Positions 24,980 through 33,632 of a stretch of 64,000 nucleotides of DNA are shown piece by piece. The first letter of the stretch is position 1; each line of letters opens with the position of its first letter. This DNA comes from Sphingobium lactosutens DS20 (GTDB taxonomy: Bacteria > Pseudomonadota > Alphaproteobacteria > Sphingomonadales > Sphingomonadaceae). Where the stretch lies: assembly GCF_000445105.1 (NCBI RefSeq), contig NZ_ATDP01000056.1, positions 27,673 through 91,672 on the forward strand, in the 5' to 3' direction. The notes beneath the pieces are model-generated. The model did no database searches, was not told the DNA's origin, and worked only from the letters and a program-made list of their open reading frames with translations. The position numbers and the translations under genes were made by a program.

Positions 24980-25465
24980 ATGAGCGCTATCGACGTCGGC
25001 ATCATCATGGGGTCCCGTTCCGATTGGGAGACGATGCGCCATGCCGCCGAGACGCTGGAGGCATTGGGCGTCGCGCATGAATGCAAGGTGGTGTCGGCGC
25101 ATCGCACGCCCCAGCGGCTATATGACTATGCCAGTGGCGCGGCGGCGCGGGGGCTGAAGGTCATCATCGCGGGCGCGGGCGGGGCGGCGCATCTGCCCGG
25201 CATGGCGGCGGCGATGACGCGCCTGCCGGTGCTGGGCGTGCCGGTCGAATCCAAGGCGCTCAAAGGCATGGATTCGCTGCTGTCCATCGTCCAGATGCCC
25301 GGCGGCATTCCGGTCGGCACGCTGGCGATCGGCAAGCCCGGCGCGATCAATGCGGGCCTGCTGGCGGCGGCGATCCTGGCGACCGGGGATGACGCGCTGG
25401 CGCAGCGGCTGGACGATTGGCGCGCGCGGCAGACGCAATCCGTCGCCGATACCGTCGAAGACTGA
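24980..25465 (+). CDS. purE: 5-(carboxyamino)imidazole ribonucleotide mutase
   Basis: Converts N5-CAIR to CAIR in purine synthesis, using the product of PurK. The 161-residue protein is a class I Pur[20 protein letters not shown] near the start, [15 protein letters not shown] with the catalytic His, and [18 protein letters not shown] for phosphate binding. [20 protein letters not shown] follows. AGGGGAC lies upstream of ATG 24980. It is followed 22 bp later by purK, its partner, and then folA, giving a purE-purK-folA unit. Confidence 0.96.
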   Translation: MSAIDVGIIMGSRSDWETMRHAAETLEALGVAHECKVVSAHRTPQRLYDYASGAAARGLKVIIAGAGGAAHLPGMAAAMTRLPVLGVPVESKALKGMDSLLSIVQMPGGIPVGTLAIGKPGAINAGLLAAAILATGDDALAQRLDDWRARQTQSVADTVED

Positions 25466-25487
25466 CCCAAACCAGAACAGGACCGCC

Positions 25488-26558
25488 ATGACGACCATCC
25501 CGCCCGGTTCCACCATCGGCATCCTTGGCGGCGGCCAGCTGGGGCGGATGATCGCCGTTGCCGCCGCGCAGCTGGGCTATCGCACGCATATCTTCGCGCC
25601 CGAAGACAGCGGGCCGGCGGCGGACGTATCGCCCAACTGGACGCGCGGCGCTTATGCGGATGCCGCAGCCCTGTCCGCCTTTGCCGACAGCGTCGATGTC
25701 GTCACCTATGAGTTTGAGAATATCGACCCGTCCGCCGTCGATACGCTGGCGCGGCACGGGCTGGTGCGGCCGGGCGCGCAGGCGCTGCGCGTGGCGCAGG
25801 ATCGGTTGGCGGAAAAAAGGTTCGTCTGTGACCTGGGCGGGCTGACCGCGCCCTTCGCCCCGGTCGACAGCCTGGACGATCTGGAGGCAGCGATCGAGAC
25901 GATCGGCAGCCGCGCGATCCTCAAGACCAATCGCATGGGCTATGATGGCAAGGGGCAGACGCGCCTTTCCGAGCCAGGCGATGCGGTGGGCGCGTGGAAT
26001 GCGATTGGCCGGCAGAGCGCGATCCTGGAAGGGTTCGTGACCTTTGCCGAGGAATTTTCCGTTATAATGGTGCGCGGCGCGGATGGCGCGGTGCGCTTCT
26101 GGGACTCGCCCGCCAATGTCCATGTGGACGGCATATTGTCGACATCGACCGCGCCGGCCGGGCCGCTGATCGAGGGGCAGGTCGATCAGGCGCGCGCGCT
26201 GGCCAAGCAGGTTGCCGACGCGCTGGACTATGTCGGCGTGCTGACGCTGGAATTTTTCGCGAGCGCGGACGGCCCGGTCTTCAACGAAATGGCGCCGCGC
26301 GTCCATAATAGCGGCCACTGGACCATCGAGGGCGCGGTGACGAGCCAGTTCGAAAATCATGTGCGCGCCATTTGCGGCCTGCCGCTGGGCGACACGGGGC
26401 TGGCTGCCCCGCGGATCGAGATGCGCAACCTGATCGGCGACGATGTGGCGGCGTGGGGGGAGATATTGTCCGACCCGGCCAACCATTTGCATCTATATGG
26501 CAAGCATGAGGCGCGACCCGGCCGCAAGATGGGGCATGTGACGCGGCTGGTGCTGTGA
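25488..26558 (+). CDS. purK: 5-(carboxyamino)imidazole ribonucleotide synthase
   Basis: ATP-dependent carboxylation of AIR to N5-CAIR. The 356-residue ATP-grasp enzyme opens with GSTIGILGGGQLGRMIAVAA. TYEFENIDPSAVDTLA and RAILKTNRMGYDGKGQTRL (ATP-binding loop) follow. GVLTLEFFASADGPVFNEMA and RVHNSGHWTIEGAVTSQFE carry the metal- and phosphate-binding residues. ATG 25488 was chosen because AACAGGA precedes it and family similarity starts there. Its stop overlaps the GTG start of folA (GTGA). Confidence 0.95.
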   Translation: MTTIPPGSTIGILGGGQLGRMIAVAAAQLGYRTHIFAPEDSGPAADVSPNWTRGAYADAAALSAFADSVDVVTYEFENIDPSAVDTLARHGLVRPGAQALRVAQDRLAEKRFVCDLGGLTAPFAPVDSLDDLEAAIETIGSRAILKTNRMGYDGKGQTRLSEPGDAVGAWNAIGRQSAILEGFVTFAEEFSVIMVRGADGAVRFWDSPANVHVDGILSTSTAPAGPLIEGQVDQARALAKQVADALDYVGVLTLEFFASADGPVFNEMAPRVHNSGHWTIEGAVTSQFENHVRAICGLPLGDTGLAAPRIEMRNLIGDDVAAWGEILSDPANHLHLYGKHEARPGRKMGHVTRLVL

Positions 26559-27043
26559 GCGAAATCACCCTGGTCCTCGCCCGCGCCGACAATGGCGTGA
26601 TTGGCAGGGATGGCGACTTGCCCTGGCGTTTGCCGGCGGACCTCAAGCATTTCAAGGCGGTCACGGCCGGGCATCCGATGCTGATGGGACGCAGGACGTT
26701 CGACAGCCTGCCCGGACTGCTGCCTGGCCGCCGCCATATCGTGCTGACCCGCGACCGGGCGTGGCGGGCCGAGGGGGCGGAGGTCGCGCATGATGTCGAA
26801 AGCGCGCTGGCGCTGGCCGACGCAGCCACCGTCATGGTGATCGGGGGCGCGGAGATATATCGGCTGTTCCTGCCGATCGCCGATCGTATCGAACTGACCG
26901 AAGTGCATCTGGATGCGGAGGGTGACACCAGCATCGCTTACCCCGATGCGGCGGACTGGCGCGAAGTCGCGCGGGCGGATCATCCTGCGACAGGCGGGCG
27001 TCCGGCCTACAGTTTTGTGACCTTTCATCGGCGAACGCTGTGA
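26555..27043 (+). CDS. folA: Dihydrofolate reductase
   Basis: Reduces dihydrofolate to tetrahydrofolate with NADPH; the target of trimethoprim-type inhibitors. The 162-residue protein has LVLARADNGVIGRDGDLPWR at the start, then DLKHFKAVTAGHPMLMGRRT with the Met20-loop-side residues, and VMVIGGAEIYRLFLPIADRI for the NADPH pyrophosphate. Asp at the DLPW position serves as the active-site acid. The start is a GTG that overlaps the purK stop by four bases, so translation is coupled to purK. No thyA is next to it, although thyA-folA pairing is common elsewhere. Confidence 0.95.
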   Translation: MSEITLVLARADNGVIGRDGDLPWRLPADLKHFKAVTAGHPMLMGRRTFDSLPGLLPGRRHIVLTRDRAWRAEGAEVAHDVESALALADAATVMVIGGAEIYRLFLPIADRIELTEVHLDAEGDTSIAYPDAADWREVARADHPATGGRPAYSFVTFHRRTL

Positions 27044-27104
27044 TGATGGGACGGCCCAAGCGGCTCCATTGCCAGTTTTTCGTCCTGTCCCTATAGCGCG
27101 GCGC

Positions 27105-28031
27105 ATGGAGCGGCTTTCCAGCAGCGCCCCGGTCCCGCCGCATCTGCGCGGGAGCGTCATGGCGCTCGGCAATTTCGATGGCTTTCATGCCGGGCATCAG
27201 GCGGTGGTGGGCCGCGCGATCGCGCGCGCGCGGGCGGAAGGGCGGCCGGCGATCGTCGCGACATTCGATCCGCATCCCATGCGGCTGTTCCGGCCCGATG
27301 CGCCCAGCTTTCGCCTGACCACGCTGGACCAGCGAGAGGCCTTGTTCGCCCGCGCCGGCGCGGATGCGATGATGATATTCGACTTCACGCCCGCATTGGC
27401 GGCGCTGGAGCCGGCAGACTATGTCCGCCTGCTGATCGAGGATATGGGCGTCGCGGCCGTCGTGACGGGCGAGGATTTCACCTTCGGCCGCGCGCGCAGC
27501 GGCACGATCGACAGTTTCGCGGCGCTGGGCCTGCCGGCACAAGCGGTGGGGCCGGTCAGCGACGCGCAGGGCGTCATTTCCTCGACCCGCGTGCGCGAGG
27601 CGCTGCGTGCGGGCGATTGCGAGACGGCGAGCCGGCTGCTGACGCGCCCCTTCGCCATTCGGGGCGTGGTGCAGCATGGCGACAAGCTGGGCCGCACTAT
27701 CGGCTTCCCTACCGCCAATATCGACATGGGGCCATATTTGCGGCCGGCCTATGGCATTTATGCGGTGCGCGGTATACTGCCCGATGGGCGAGTGCTTAAC
27801 GGCGCGGCGAACCTGGGCATCCGCCCCAGTTTCGATCCGCCCAAGGAATTGCTGGAGCCGCATTTCTTCGACTTTGCCGAAAGCCTCTATGGCCAGGAGG
27901 TGGAGGTGCAACTGATCCGCTATTTGCATGGCGAGCGCAAATATGACGGGCTGGACGCGCTGACCGCCGGTATCGCGCAGGACTGCGCCGACGCGCGGCA
28001 AATCCTTGCGGGAACGCCCATGCTCGCGTAG
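27105..28031 (+). CDS. ribF: Bifunctional riboflavin kinase / FAD synthetase
   Basis: Turns riboflavin into FMN and then FAD. The 308-residue protein has an N-terminal nucleotidyltransferase domain with MALGNFDGFHAGHQAVVGRA, the (H/F)xGH motif, and VTGEDFTFGRARSG. VISSTRVREALRAGD is the ISSTxxR motif. The C-terminal flavokinase domain (about 180-305) has GRTIGFPTANIDMG, the PTAN motif, and NLGIRPSFD. ATG 27105 gives the standard N-terminus. A palindromic repeat lies 20 bp downstream, then ileS; the ribF-ileS-lspA order is widely conserved in bacteria. Confidence 0.95.
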   Translation: MERLSSSAPVPPHLRGSVMALGNFDGFHAGHQAVVGRAIARARAEGRPAIVATFDPHPMRLFRPDAPSFRLTTLDQREALFARAGADAMMIFDFTPALAALEPADYVRLLIEDMGVAAVVTGEDFTFGRARSGTIDSFAALGLPAQAVGPVSDAQGVISSTRVREALRAGDCETASRLLTRPFAIRGVVQHGDKLGRTIGFPTANIDMGPYLRPAYGIYAVRGILPDGRVLNGAANLGIRPSFDPPKELLEPHFFDFAESLYGQEVEVQLIRYLHGERKYDGLDALTAGIAQDCADARQILAGTPMLA

Positions 28032-28050
28032 GGCACGCTTTCCATTCACC

Positions 28051-28168
28051 CCGTTCGTCCTGAGTGGCCATTGAGCGAAGTCGAAATGGCGTATCGAAGG
28101 ACTGGGCCTTGGCGCGAATGCTTCGATACGGGCCTTCGACAAGCTCAGTCCCAACTCAGCACGAACGG
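28051..28168. repeat. Palindromic interspersed repeat (REP/MITE-like), ribF-ileS gap
   Basis: A 118-bp imperfect inverted repeat. The ends CCGTTCGTCCTGAG (28051-28064) and CTCAGCACGAACGG (28155-28168) are inverted copies with one mismatch. Inside, TTGAGCGAAGTCGAA and GTATCGAAG are mirrored by CTTCGATAC and TTCGACAAGCTCAG. I recall near-identical sequences being common between genes in sphingomonad genomes, but the copy number cannot be checked here. The folded transcript would be a long hairpin between ribF and ileS. Confidence 0.75.
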
Positions 28169-28194
28169 TTTTGCGTTTTAGTGCCGGACCCATC

Positions 28195-31122
28195 ATGACC
28201 GACCAGCCTGCCCAGAAAACCGAAGACTATAAGTCCACCGTCTTCCTGCCCCAGACCGACTTTCCGATGAAGGCGGGGCTGGCGGCGAAGGAGCCGGCCA
28301 TCGCGGCGCGGTGGGAGGCGATGGACCTTTATGGCAAGCTGCGTGAGAAGCGCGCGGGGCGCGAACGCTTCATCCTGCATGACGGCCCGCCCTACGCCAA
28401 TGGCGACATCCATATGGGCCATGCGATGAACAAGGTGCTGAAGGACATCATCGTCCGCAGCCAGTCCTTGCTCGGCAAGGACGCGCCCTATGTGCCCGGC
28501 TGGGACTGCCACGGCCTCCCGATCGAATGGAAGATCGAGGAGGAATATCGCAAGAAGAAGCTGAACAAGGACGAGGTGCCCGCCGCCGAGTTCCGCGCCC
28601 AGTGCCGCGCCTATGCCGACAAATGGGTCGATGTGCAGCGCGAGCAGTTCAAGCGGCTGGGCATCATGGGCGATTGGGAAGACCCCTATCTCACCATGAA
28701 ATTCGATGCAGAAGCGACCATCGTCGGCGAACTGCTGAAATTCGCCGAGAGCGGCCAGCTCTATCGCGGCGCCAAGCCGGTGATGTGGTCGCCGGTCGAA
28801 AAGACCGCACTGGCCGAGGCGGAAGTCGAATATGAGGATGTCGTGTCGACCCAGATCGACGTGGCGTTCGAGATCGTGGAAGCGCCCCATGCGCCGGAGC
28901 TGGTCGGCGCGCATGCGGTGATCTGGACGACGACGCCCTGGACGATCCCGGTGAACCAGGCTTTGGCTTATGGGCCGGAGATTGAATACGCAGTCGTCAC
29001 CTATCCCAATTGTCGATTTCTGGTGGCGCGGGAGTTGGCCGCAGAATTTATCAACCGCATTGGTAGCGCGCCGCAGGGCGATCCGATTGCCCCCTTCCCG
29101 GAAGCGGACATGTGGGATGCAAAGCTCCATATTGTTAAGGGCTCCGATCTTGCCGGGGCAGTCGCCCGCCACCCGATGCACGCGCTTGGCGGCTTCTTCG
29201 CCAAGCCCCGCCCCTTCCTCCCCGGCGATTTCGTCACGACCGATGCGGGCACCGGCCTCGTCCACATGGCCCCCGACCATGGTGAGGACGACTTTGCCCT
29301 CTGTAAAGCGAACGGTATAAACCCCGTCTTCGCGGTCGAGGGCGACGGCAAGTACCGCGCCGACTGGGCTTGGCTTGGCGGGCAGGGGAGCGTCATCAAC
29401 CCCAAGTTCGTGAGCAAGGACGGGCCGATCTGCACCGACCTGCGCGAAGCCGGGGCGCTGCTCGCCGCGTCGGACGACTTCAGGCACAGCTATCCGCATA
29501 GCTGGCGGTCGAAGGCGAAGATCATCTTCCGCGCGACGCCGCAATGGTTCATTCCGATGGATGCACCCCAGAACGTCATGCCAGCGAAGGCTGGCATCTC
29601 AAGCGGCGGCGCACAAACGCCCGAGACCCCAGCCTCCGCTGGGGTGACGGCAATGGGTGGCAACGGCGCCACCCTCCGCGAAATCGCCCTCGACGCGATC
29701 GCCCACACCCGCTGGGTGCCCGAGCGGTCGACCAACCGCATCCGCTCGATGGTGGAGGGACGCCCGGACTGGGTCATCTCCCGCCAGCGCGCCTGGGGTG
29801 TGCCGATCGCGCTCTATGTCCATCGCAAGAGCGGCGACTATCTGGTCGATCCGGCGGTCAATGCCCGCATCGTCGAAGCCTTCAAGGCCGGCGGCGCAGA
29901 CGCATGGTTTGGCGCGGACCATCAAGCGCTGCTCGGACCGGACTATGACCTTGCCGATTATGAAGTCGTGAACGACATTCTCGACGTGTGGTTCGACAGC
30001 GGTTCGACGCACAGCTTCGTGGTCGAGGGCCGCTATGGCGCGGGAACCCGCGCCGACCTCTATATCGAAGGGTCGGACCAGCATCGCGGCTGGTTCCAGT
30101 CGTCGCTGCTGGAAAGCTGCGGCACGCGGGGGCAGGCGCCTTACAAGGCGGTGCTGACCCACGGCTTCGCGCTCGACGGCACGGGCAAGAAAATGTCCAA
30201 GAGCCTGGGCAATGTGGTCGATCCGCTCAAGATCATGGGCGAGAGCGGCGCGGACATTTTGCGCGTCTGGGTCGCGAGCACCGATTATTTCGACGATGTG
30301 CGCATCGGCAAGGAAGTGCTGGCTGGCGCGTCCGACGCCTATCGCAAATTGCGCAATACATTCCGCTACATGCTCGGCGCTCTTTCCGACTATGATGAAG
30401 AGACGGAGGCGGTCAGCTATGCGGAGATGCCGGAACTGGAGCGCTATATGCTCCACCGGCTGGCCACGCTGGACGCGGAACTGCGCGCCGTGGTGGACAA
30501 GAGCAAGGGCAGCGATACTTGGCTGGAATTCAGCCGCTACAGCCGGGCAATCTTCGATTTCGCCAACAGCGACCTCAGCGCCTTCTTCTTCGATATCCGC
30601 AAGGACTGCCTCTATTGCGATGCGAAGTCGGACCCCAAGCGCCGCGCCTATCGCACCTTGCTCGACACGCTGTTCCACGCACTGGTCCGCTATGTCGCGC
30701 CGATCATCCCCTTCACCGCCGAGGAAGTGTGGCAAAGCCGCTTCCCAAGTGACGAGGATAGCGTTCATTTCCTCGAATGGCCTGAAGTTGACGCGCGCTG
30801 GATCGACACGGGGTTGGCGGACAAATGGACCGAGCTGCGCGACCAGCGCGAGCAGGTGAACGAGGCGATCGAGCCGCTGCGCCGGGACAAGATCGTCCGG
30901 TCCAGCCTGGACGCGGACGTGACCATGGGCGAATTGCTGCCGGTGGGCGACGTCGATTTCGCCGAGGTGGCGATCGTCGCGCGCGTGACCATGGGCGAGG
31001 GCGACGGCATCATCGTGCGGCCGAGCGAATGGCATAAATGCGGGCGATGCTGGCGCAAGCTGCCCGAAGTGGCGCACGACGGCGCGCTGTGCGACCGTTG
31101 CGCCACGGTGCTGAACGCATGA
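28195..31122 (+). CDS. ileS: Isoleucyl-tRNA synthetase
   Basis: Charges tRNA-Ile. The 975-residue class I synthetase has its HIGH motif in NGDIHMGHAMNKVLKD (about residue 75) and its KMSKS motif in GKKMSKSLGNVVDP. WTTTPWTIPVNQA lies in the editing domain. CGRCWRKLP and LCDRCATVL form the C-terminal zinc finger. ATG 28195 gives the usual start. Between ATPQWFIPMD and TLREIALDAI there are about 35 extra residues (from residue 457) coded by a palindromic repeat inserted in frame. The adjoining blocks (RPDWVISRQRAWGVP) are intact, so the enzyme is probably functional with an added loop. The stop overlaps lspA by 4 bp. Confidence 0.96.
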   Translation: MTDQPAQKTEDYKSTVFLPQTDFPMKAGLAAKEPAIAARWEAMDLYGKLREKRAGRERFILHDGPPYANGDIHMGHAMNKVLKDIIVRSQSLLGKDAPYVPGWDCHGLPIEWKIEEEYRKKKLNKDEVPAAEFRAQCRAYADKWVDVQREQFKRLGIMGDWEDPYLTMKFDAEATIVGELLKFAESGQLYRGAKPVMWSPVEKTALAEAEVEYEDVVSTQIDVAFEIVEAPHAPELVGAHAVIWTTTPWTIPVNQALAYGPEIEYAVVTYPNCRFLVARELAAEFINRIGSAPQGDPIAPFPEADMWDAKLHIVKGSDLAGAVARHPMHALGGFFAKPRPFLPGDFVTTDAGTGLVHMAPDHGEDDFALCKANGINPVFAVEGDGKYRADWAWLGGQGSVINPKFVSKDGPICTDLREAGALLAASDDFRHSYPHSWRSKAKIIFRATPQWFIPMDAPQNVMPAKAGISSGGAQTPETPASAGVTAMGGNGATLREIALDAIAHTRWVPERSTNRIRSMVEGRPDWVISRQRAWGVPIALYVHRKSGDYLVDPAVNARIVEAFKAGGADAWFGADHQALLGPDYDLADYEVVNDILDVWFDSGSTHSFVVEGRYGAGTRADLYIEGSDQHRGWFQSSLLESCGTRGQAPYKAVLTHGFALDGTGKKMSKSLGNVVDPLKIMGESGADILRVWVASTDYFDDVRIGKEVLAGASDAYRKLRNTFRYMLGALSDYDEETEAVSYAEMPELERYMLHRLATLDAELRAVVDKSKGSDTWLEFSRYSRAIFDFANSDLSAFFFDIRKDCLYCDAKSDPKRRAYRTLLDTLFHALVRYVAPIIPFTAEEVWQSRFPSDEDSVHFLEWPEVDARWIDTGLADKWTELRDQREQVNEAIEPLRRDKIVRSSLDADVTMGELLPVGDVDFAEVAIVARVTMGEGDGIIVRPSEWHKCGRCWRKLPEVAHDGALCDRCATVLNA
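29574..29650. repeat. Palindromic repeat inserted in frame inside ileS
   Basis: Two hairpins face each other. Arm one (29574-29600) contains TGCCAGC-GAAG-GCTGGCA. Arm two (29623-29650) contains ACCCCAGC-CTCC-GCTGGGGT. The arms are inverted copies of each other, and where they differ the changes keep the pairing. The unit codes the peptide VMPAKAGI near its start and PASAGVTA near its end, a peptide pattern seen when this kind of repeat lies in coding frames. It explains the extra residues in this IleS. Confidence 0.8.
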
Positions 31123-31631
31123 GCGCGGTCAATCACCGGCCGCTGGGCCTGACGGTCGCGATCGTGACGCTCGCGCTCGACCAGCTGATCAAATATACCG
31201 TGACCTATCCGCTTGCGCTGCAAAGCCGGGCGGATGAGGGCATCGACCTGCTGCCGATATTCCGCCTGCGCTGGCTGGAGAATAGGGGCGTGTCGATGGG
31301 CTTTTTCCATGCGGATACCGATGCGATGCGCTGGGCGCTGGTGGGCATGACCTTCCTGATCGCAACCTTCGTCGCGATATGGATGTGGCGGGAAAAGGCG
31401 CGGCAGGACGTTGCGGCGCTGGGCCTGGTGCTGGGCGGCGCGATCGGCAATATCGTCGATCGGGTGCGGCTGGGCTATGTTATTGATTATGCAGACCTGC
31501 ATTTCGGCGAATGGCGGCCCTTCCTGATTTTCAACCTGGCGGACGCCGCCATCACCATCGGCGTGCTGATCCTGCTTGCACGGGCGTTGCTGCTGCGCGA
31601 CAAGGGCGCAAAGACGGAGACTTTGAAGTGA
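31119..31631 (+). CDS. lspA: Lipoprotein signal peptidase (signal peptidase II)
   Basis: An aspartic protease of the inner membrane that removes signal peptides from lipidated prolipoproteins. The 170-residue protein has four hydrophobic helices. The catalytic Asp pair is in GNIVDRVRLGYVIDY and FLIFNLADAAITIGV. LALDQLIKYTV near the start and LENRGVSMGFF are the other family blocks. The ATG overlaps the ileS stop by 4 bp, and its own stop overlaps the GTG of the next gene, which codes a lipoprotein, a plausible substrate. Confidence 0.96.
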   Translation: MSAVNHRPLGLTVAIVTLALDQLIKYTVTYPLALQSRADEGIDLLPIFRLRWLENRGVSMGFFHADTDAMRWALVGMTFLIATFVAIWMWREKARQDVAALGLVLGGAIGNIVDRVRLGYVIDYADLHFGEWRPFLIFNLADAAITIGVLILLARALLLRDKGAKTETLK

Positions 31632-32041
31632 AGCGTAAACTGATCCTCGCTGCCGGCCTGATCGCAACCCTGTCGGCCTGTGGCGGCGGCCGTGGCCTGA
31701 TGGGGCGCGACCGTCCCGACGAATTCGCCGTGTCGCGTCAGGCGCCTTTGGTCGTGCCGCCCGATTTCGCGCTGGTCCCGCCCGCCCCCGGCACGCCGGC
31801 CGCCGCGTCGGTTGACGCCAGCCAGGAAGCGATGCAGGCGATGTTCGGCGGCCCGGCCCAGCGCAGCGCTGCGGAAAGCGGCACGCTGACCCAGGCAGGC
31901 CGCGCCGATGCCGCCGCCGGCATCCGATCGCAAGCGGGCGACCCCGATACGCAGGTCGTGAACAAGGGTAACACCACCCGCGACATCATCGCCGCGCCGG
32001 AAGGCGACGGGCAGGACGCACGCGCCGCCGTTCCGCAATAA
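31628..32041 (+). CDS. DUF3035 family lipoprotein
   Basis: A 137-residue lipoprotein. The GTG start gives VKRKLILAAGLIATLSACGG, a signal peptide with lipobox LSAC. RDRPDEFAVSRQAPLVVPPD followed by FALVPPAPG is the DUF3035 signature seen in many alphaproteobacteria, usually next to lspA, as here. The rest is rich in Ala, Gly and Pro. The function is unknown; family members sit in the cell envelope. GTG overlaps the lspA stop by 4 bases, so the two are coupled, and LspA would process this protein. Confidence 0.88.
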   Translation: MKRKLILAAGLIATLSACGGGRGLMGRDRPDEFAVSRQAPLVVPPDFALVPPAPGTPAAASVDASQEAMQAMFGGPAQRSAAESGTLTQAGRADAAAGIRSQAGDPDTQVVNKGNTTRDIIAAPEGDGQDARAAVPQ

Positions 32042-32045
32042 GCGG

Positions 32046-33536
32046 TCAGCGCGGCTGATAGAGGATCTGCGCCTTGCCGGTCGCCCGGACCGGCAGGTGC
32101 AGCCCCTGGCCATAGGCGTGAATCTGGCCGATATCATAGCGGTCGGCCTTGGCACGGATGACGAAGTCGCCTGTCCGTTTGTCGGCGATGGCGCGGCCGA
32201 TCTTGCCTTTCAACTCCGCAATGTCCTTGGCGAAATTCTGGCCCAAGGCGGCGGCGATCAGGTCGGAAAAGCCCGGCGCCTGGGCGATGGCAAGGGCCGT
32301 GTCGCCGCCCGCGCCATCGGTGTCGCCGGTGATGACGGGATCAATGAAATCAATCTTGGGTGAATTGGGCGCGTTGACCGGTCGGGCCGCGAGCCAGATG
32401 CGGCCATGGGTGTCCTCACCATCCACGCGGGCGGCGATATCGACGCCGACGGCGATGTGGCCACCGGTCGCGCCATAACAGTCTATGTTGGAGAAATGCG
32501 CGCGCACGGGACCGATGCCGGGCAGGGTGAAGGGGCGTCCAGATCGCTTGTCGAGCGCCCGCTGGATCACCGGTTCCAATGTGCGATAGTCGGACGTGAC
32601 CGGCAGATAGAGATGGAGGCCGTCCTTGATATCGGACCGGTCGAGCGAGGGAAGCGGCGTCGGTGACGGCGGCTTTGGCCGGGGGACGCCGACAAGCGTC
32701 TGCGTCACCGCCTCCAGCCCCAGGTCCAGCCGCAGCCTGCGCCCGTCCATGCGATAGCCATTGTAGAAGATGCGCTTGGGGGCGACTCGCATCCAGACCG
32801 GCGGGTTGCGTTTGTTGAGTTCCAGGGTCGCAAATGCCTCTTGCCAAAGCGTTTCCGCCTTGGCGCGAAGGTTGAGCTGCGCCAGTTCGCGCGGCAGATC
32901 CCGTTCCAGGCGCGCGACGATGGGGCGCAGCTTCTCATCCGCCTCATCGGTGAAGCGGATGCGCTGGCCCAGAAAGTCGATGCCCGGCGGAGTCGTCCAG
33001 TCATAATGCAGGTCGATCTTGCCGGTGGGCGTCCAATCCGGTCGGATGTCGAGCCGCATGCGCGCCTGTACGCGCGCGGTTCCGGTCGCGGTTTCTCCTT
33101 TCAGCACGCCGGCGACGTCGCGCGCGCTGATCCGGGCATGGACGGGCAGGTCGGCGGTGATGATTTGCCCGTCACCGCGCAAGGTGACTGGCCCGCGGGT
33201 GACTTCGCCGATGATGGTACAGCCGATGGGCGGCGTGACGTTCAGTTCCTCGCCGAACACGCGCACTTTCTGCGGCGGGATGCAGCGTGGCTCGCGGCGG
33301 TTGATGGTCCAAAGCGTGCGCGGCACGCCCCTTTCAATCGCCTCGCGCAGCGCGTCGGCATCGGCGTCTATGGGGACAGACAGGATGGATGTTTCGCGCG
33401 GGGCGGGAACGGGATCGGACGCGCGCTGCGGCGCGAGATCGACAGGGTCTTGTCGACAGGCAGAGGCAAGGAGAAGCAGGGCGAGCGGCGTTCCGCGACG
33501 AAAGGACGGCCAAACCGCCCGCAGAACGCTGTGCAA
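32046..33536 (-). CDS. DUF4403 family lipoprotein
   Basis: A 496-residue envelope protein of unknown function. The N-terminus has a signal peptide with lipobox LLASAC at about residue 27. LSVPIDADADALREAIERGV followed by PRTLW opens the DUF4403 domain. LDIRPDWTPTGKIDLHYDW and GYRMDGRRLRLDLGLEAVTQ are in its middle. RTGDFVIRAKADRYDIGQIH lies near the end. The domain is related to lipid-binding TULIP-like folds by my recollection, which is not certain. It converges with the DUF3035 gene, 4 bp apart, and no partner gene is evident. Confidence 0.87.
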   Translation of the reverse strand: MHSVLRAVWPSFRRGTPLALLLLASACRQDPVDLAPQRASDPVPAPRETSILSVPIDADADALREAIERGVPRTLWTINRREPRCIPPQKVRVFGEELNVTPPIGCTIIGEVTRGPVTLRGDGQIITADLPVHARISARDVAGVLKGETATGTARVQARMRLDIRPDWTPTGKIDLHYDWTTPPGIDFLGQRIRFTDEADEKLRPIVARLERDLPRELAQLNLRAKAETLWQEAFATLELNKRNPPVWMRVAPKRIFYNGYRMDGRRLRLDLGLEAVTQTLVGVPRPKPPSPTPLPSLDRSDIKDGLHLYLPVTSDYRTLEPVIQRALDKRSGRPFTLPGIGPVRAHFSNIDCYGATGGHIAVGVDIAARVDGEDTHGRIWLAARPVNAPNSPKIDFIDPVITGDTDGAGGDTALAIAQAPGFSDLIAAALGQNFAKDIAELKGKIGRAIADKRTGDFVIRAKADRYDIGQIHAYGQGLHLPVRATGKAQILYQPR

Positions 33537-33632
33537 TTGCCCCTTCTCCTCTCTTCTGGTCCGCGACGGCGCATGGCCGCCGCGGTGAGATCAGGACAAT
33601 CGAACGGTGATTTGGTTCCCGACTCGCCGGTG

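Noticed and set aside
29599..31077. 492-codon minus-strand frame opposite ileS
   Set aside because: Antisense of conserved IleS motifs; no independent support.
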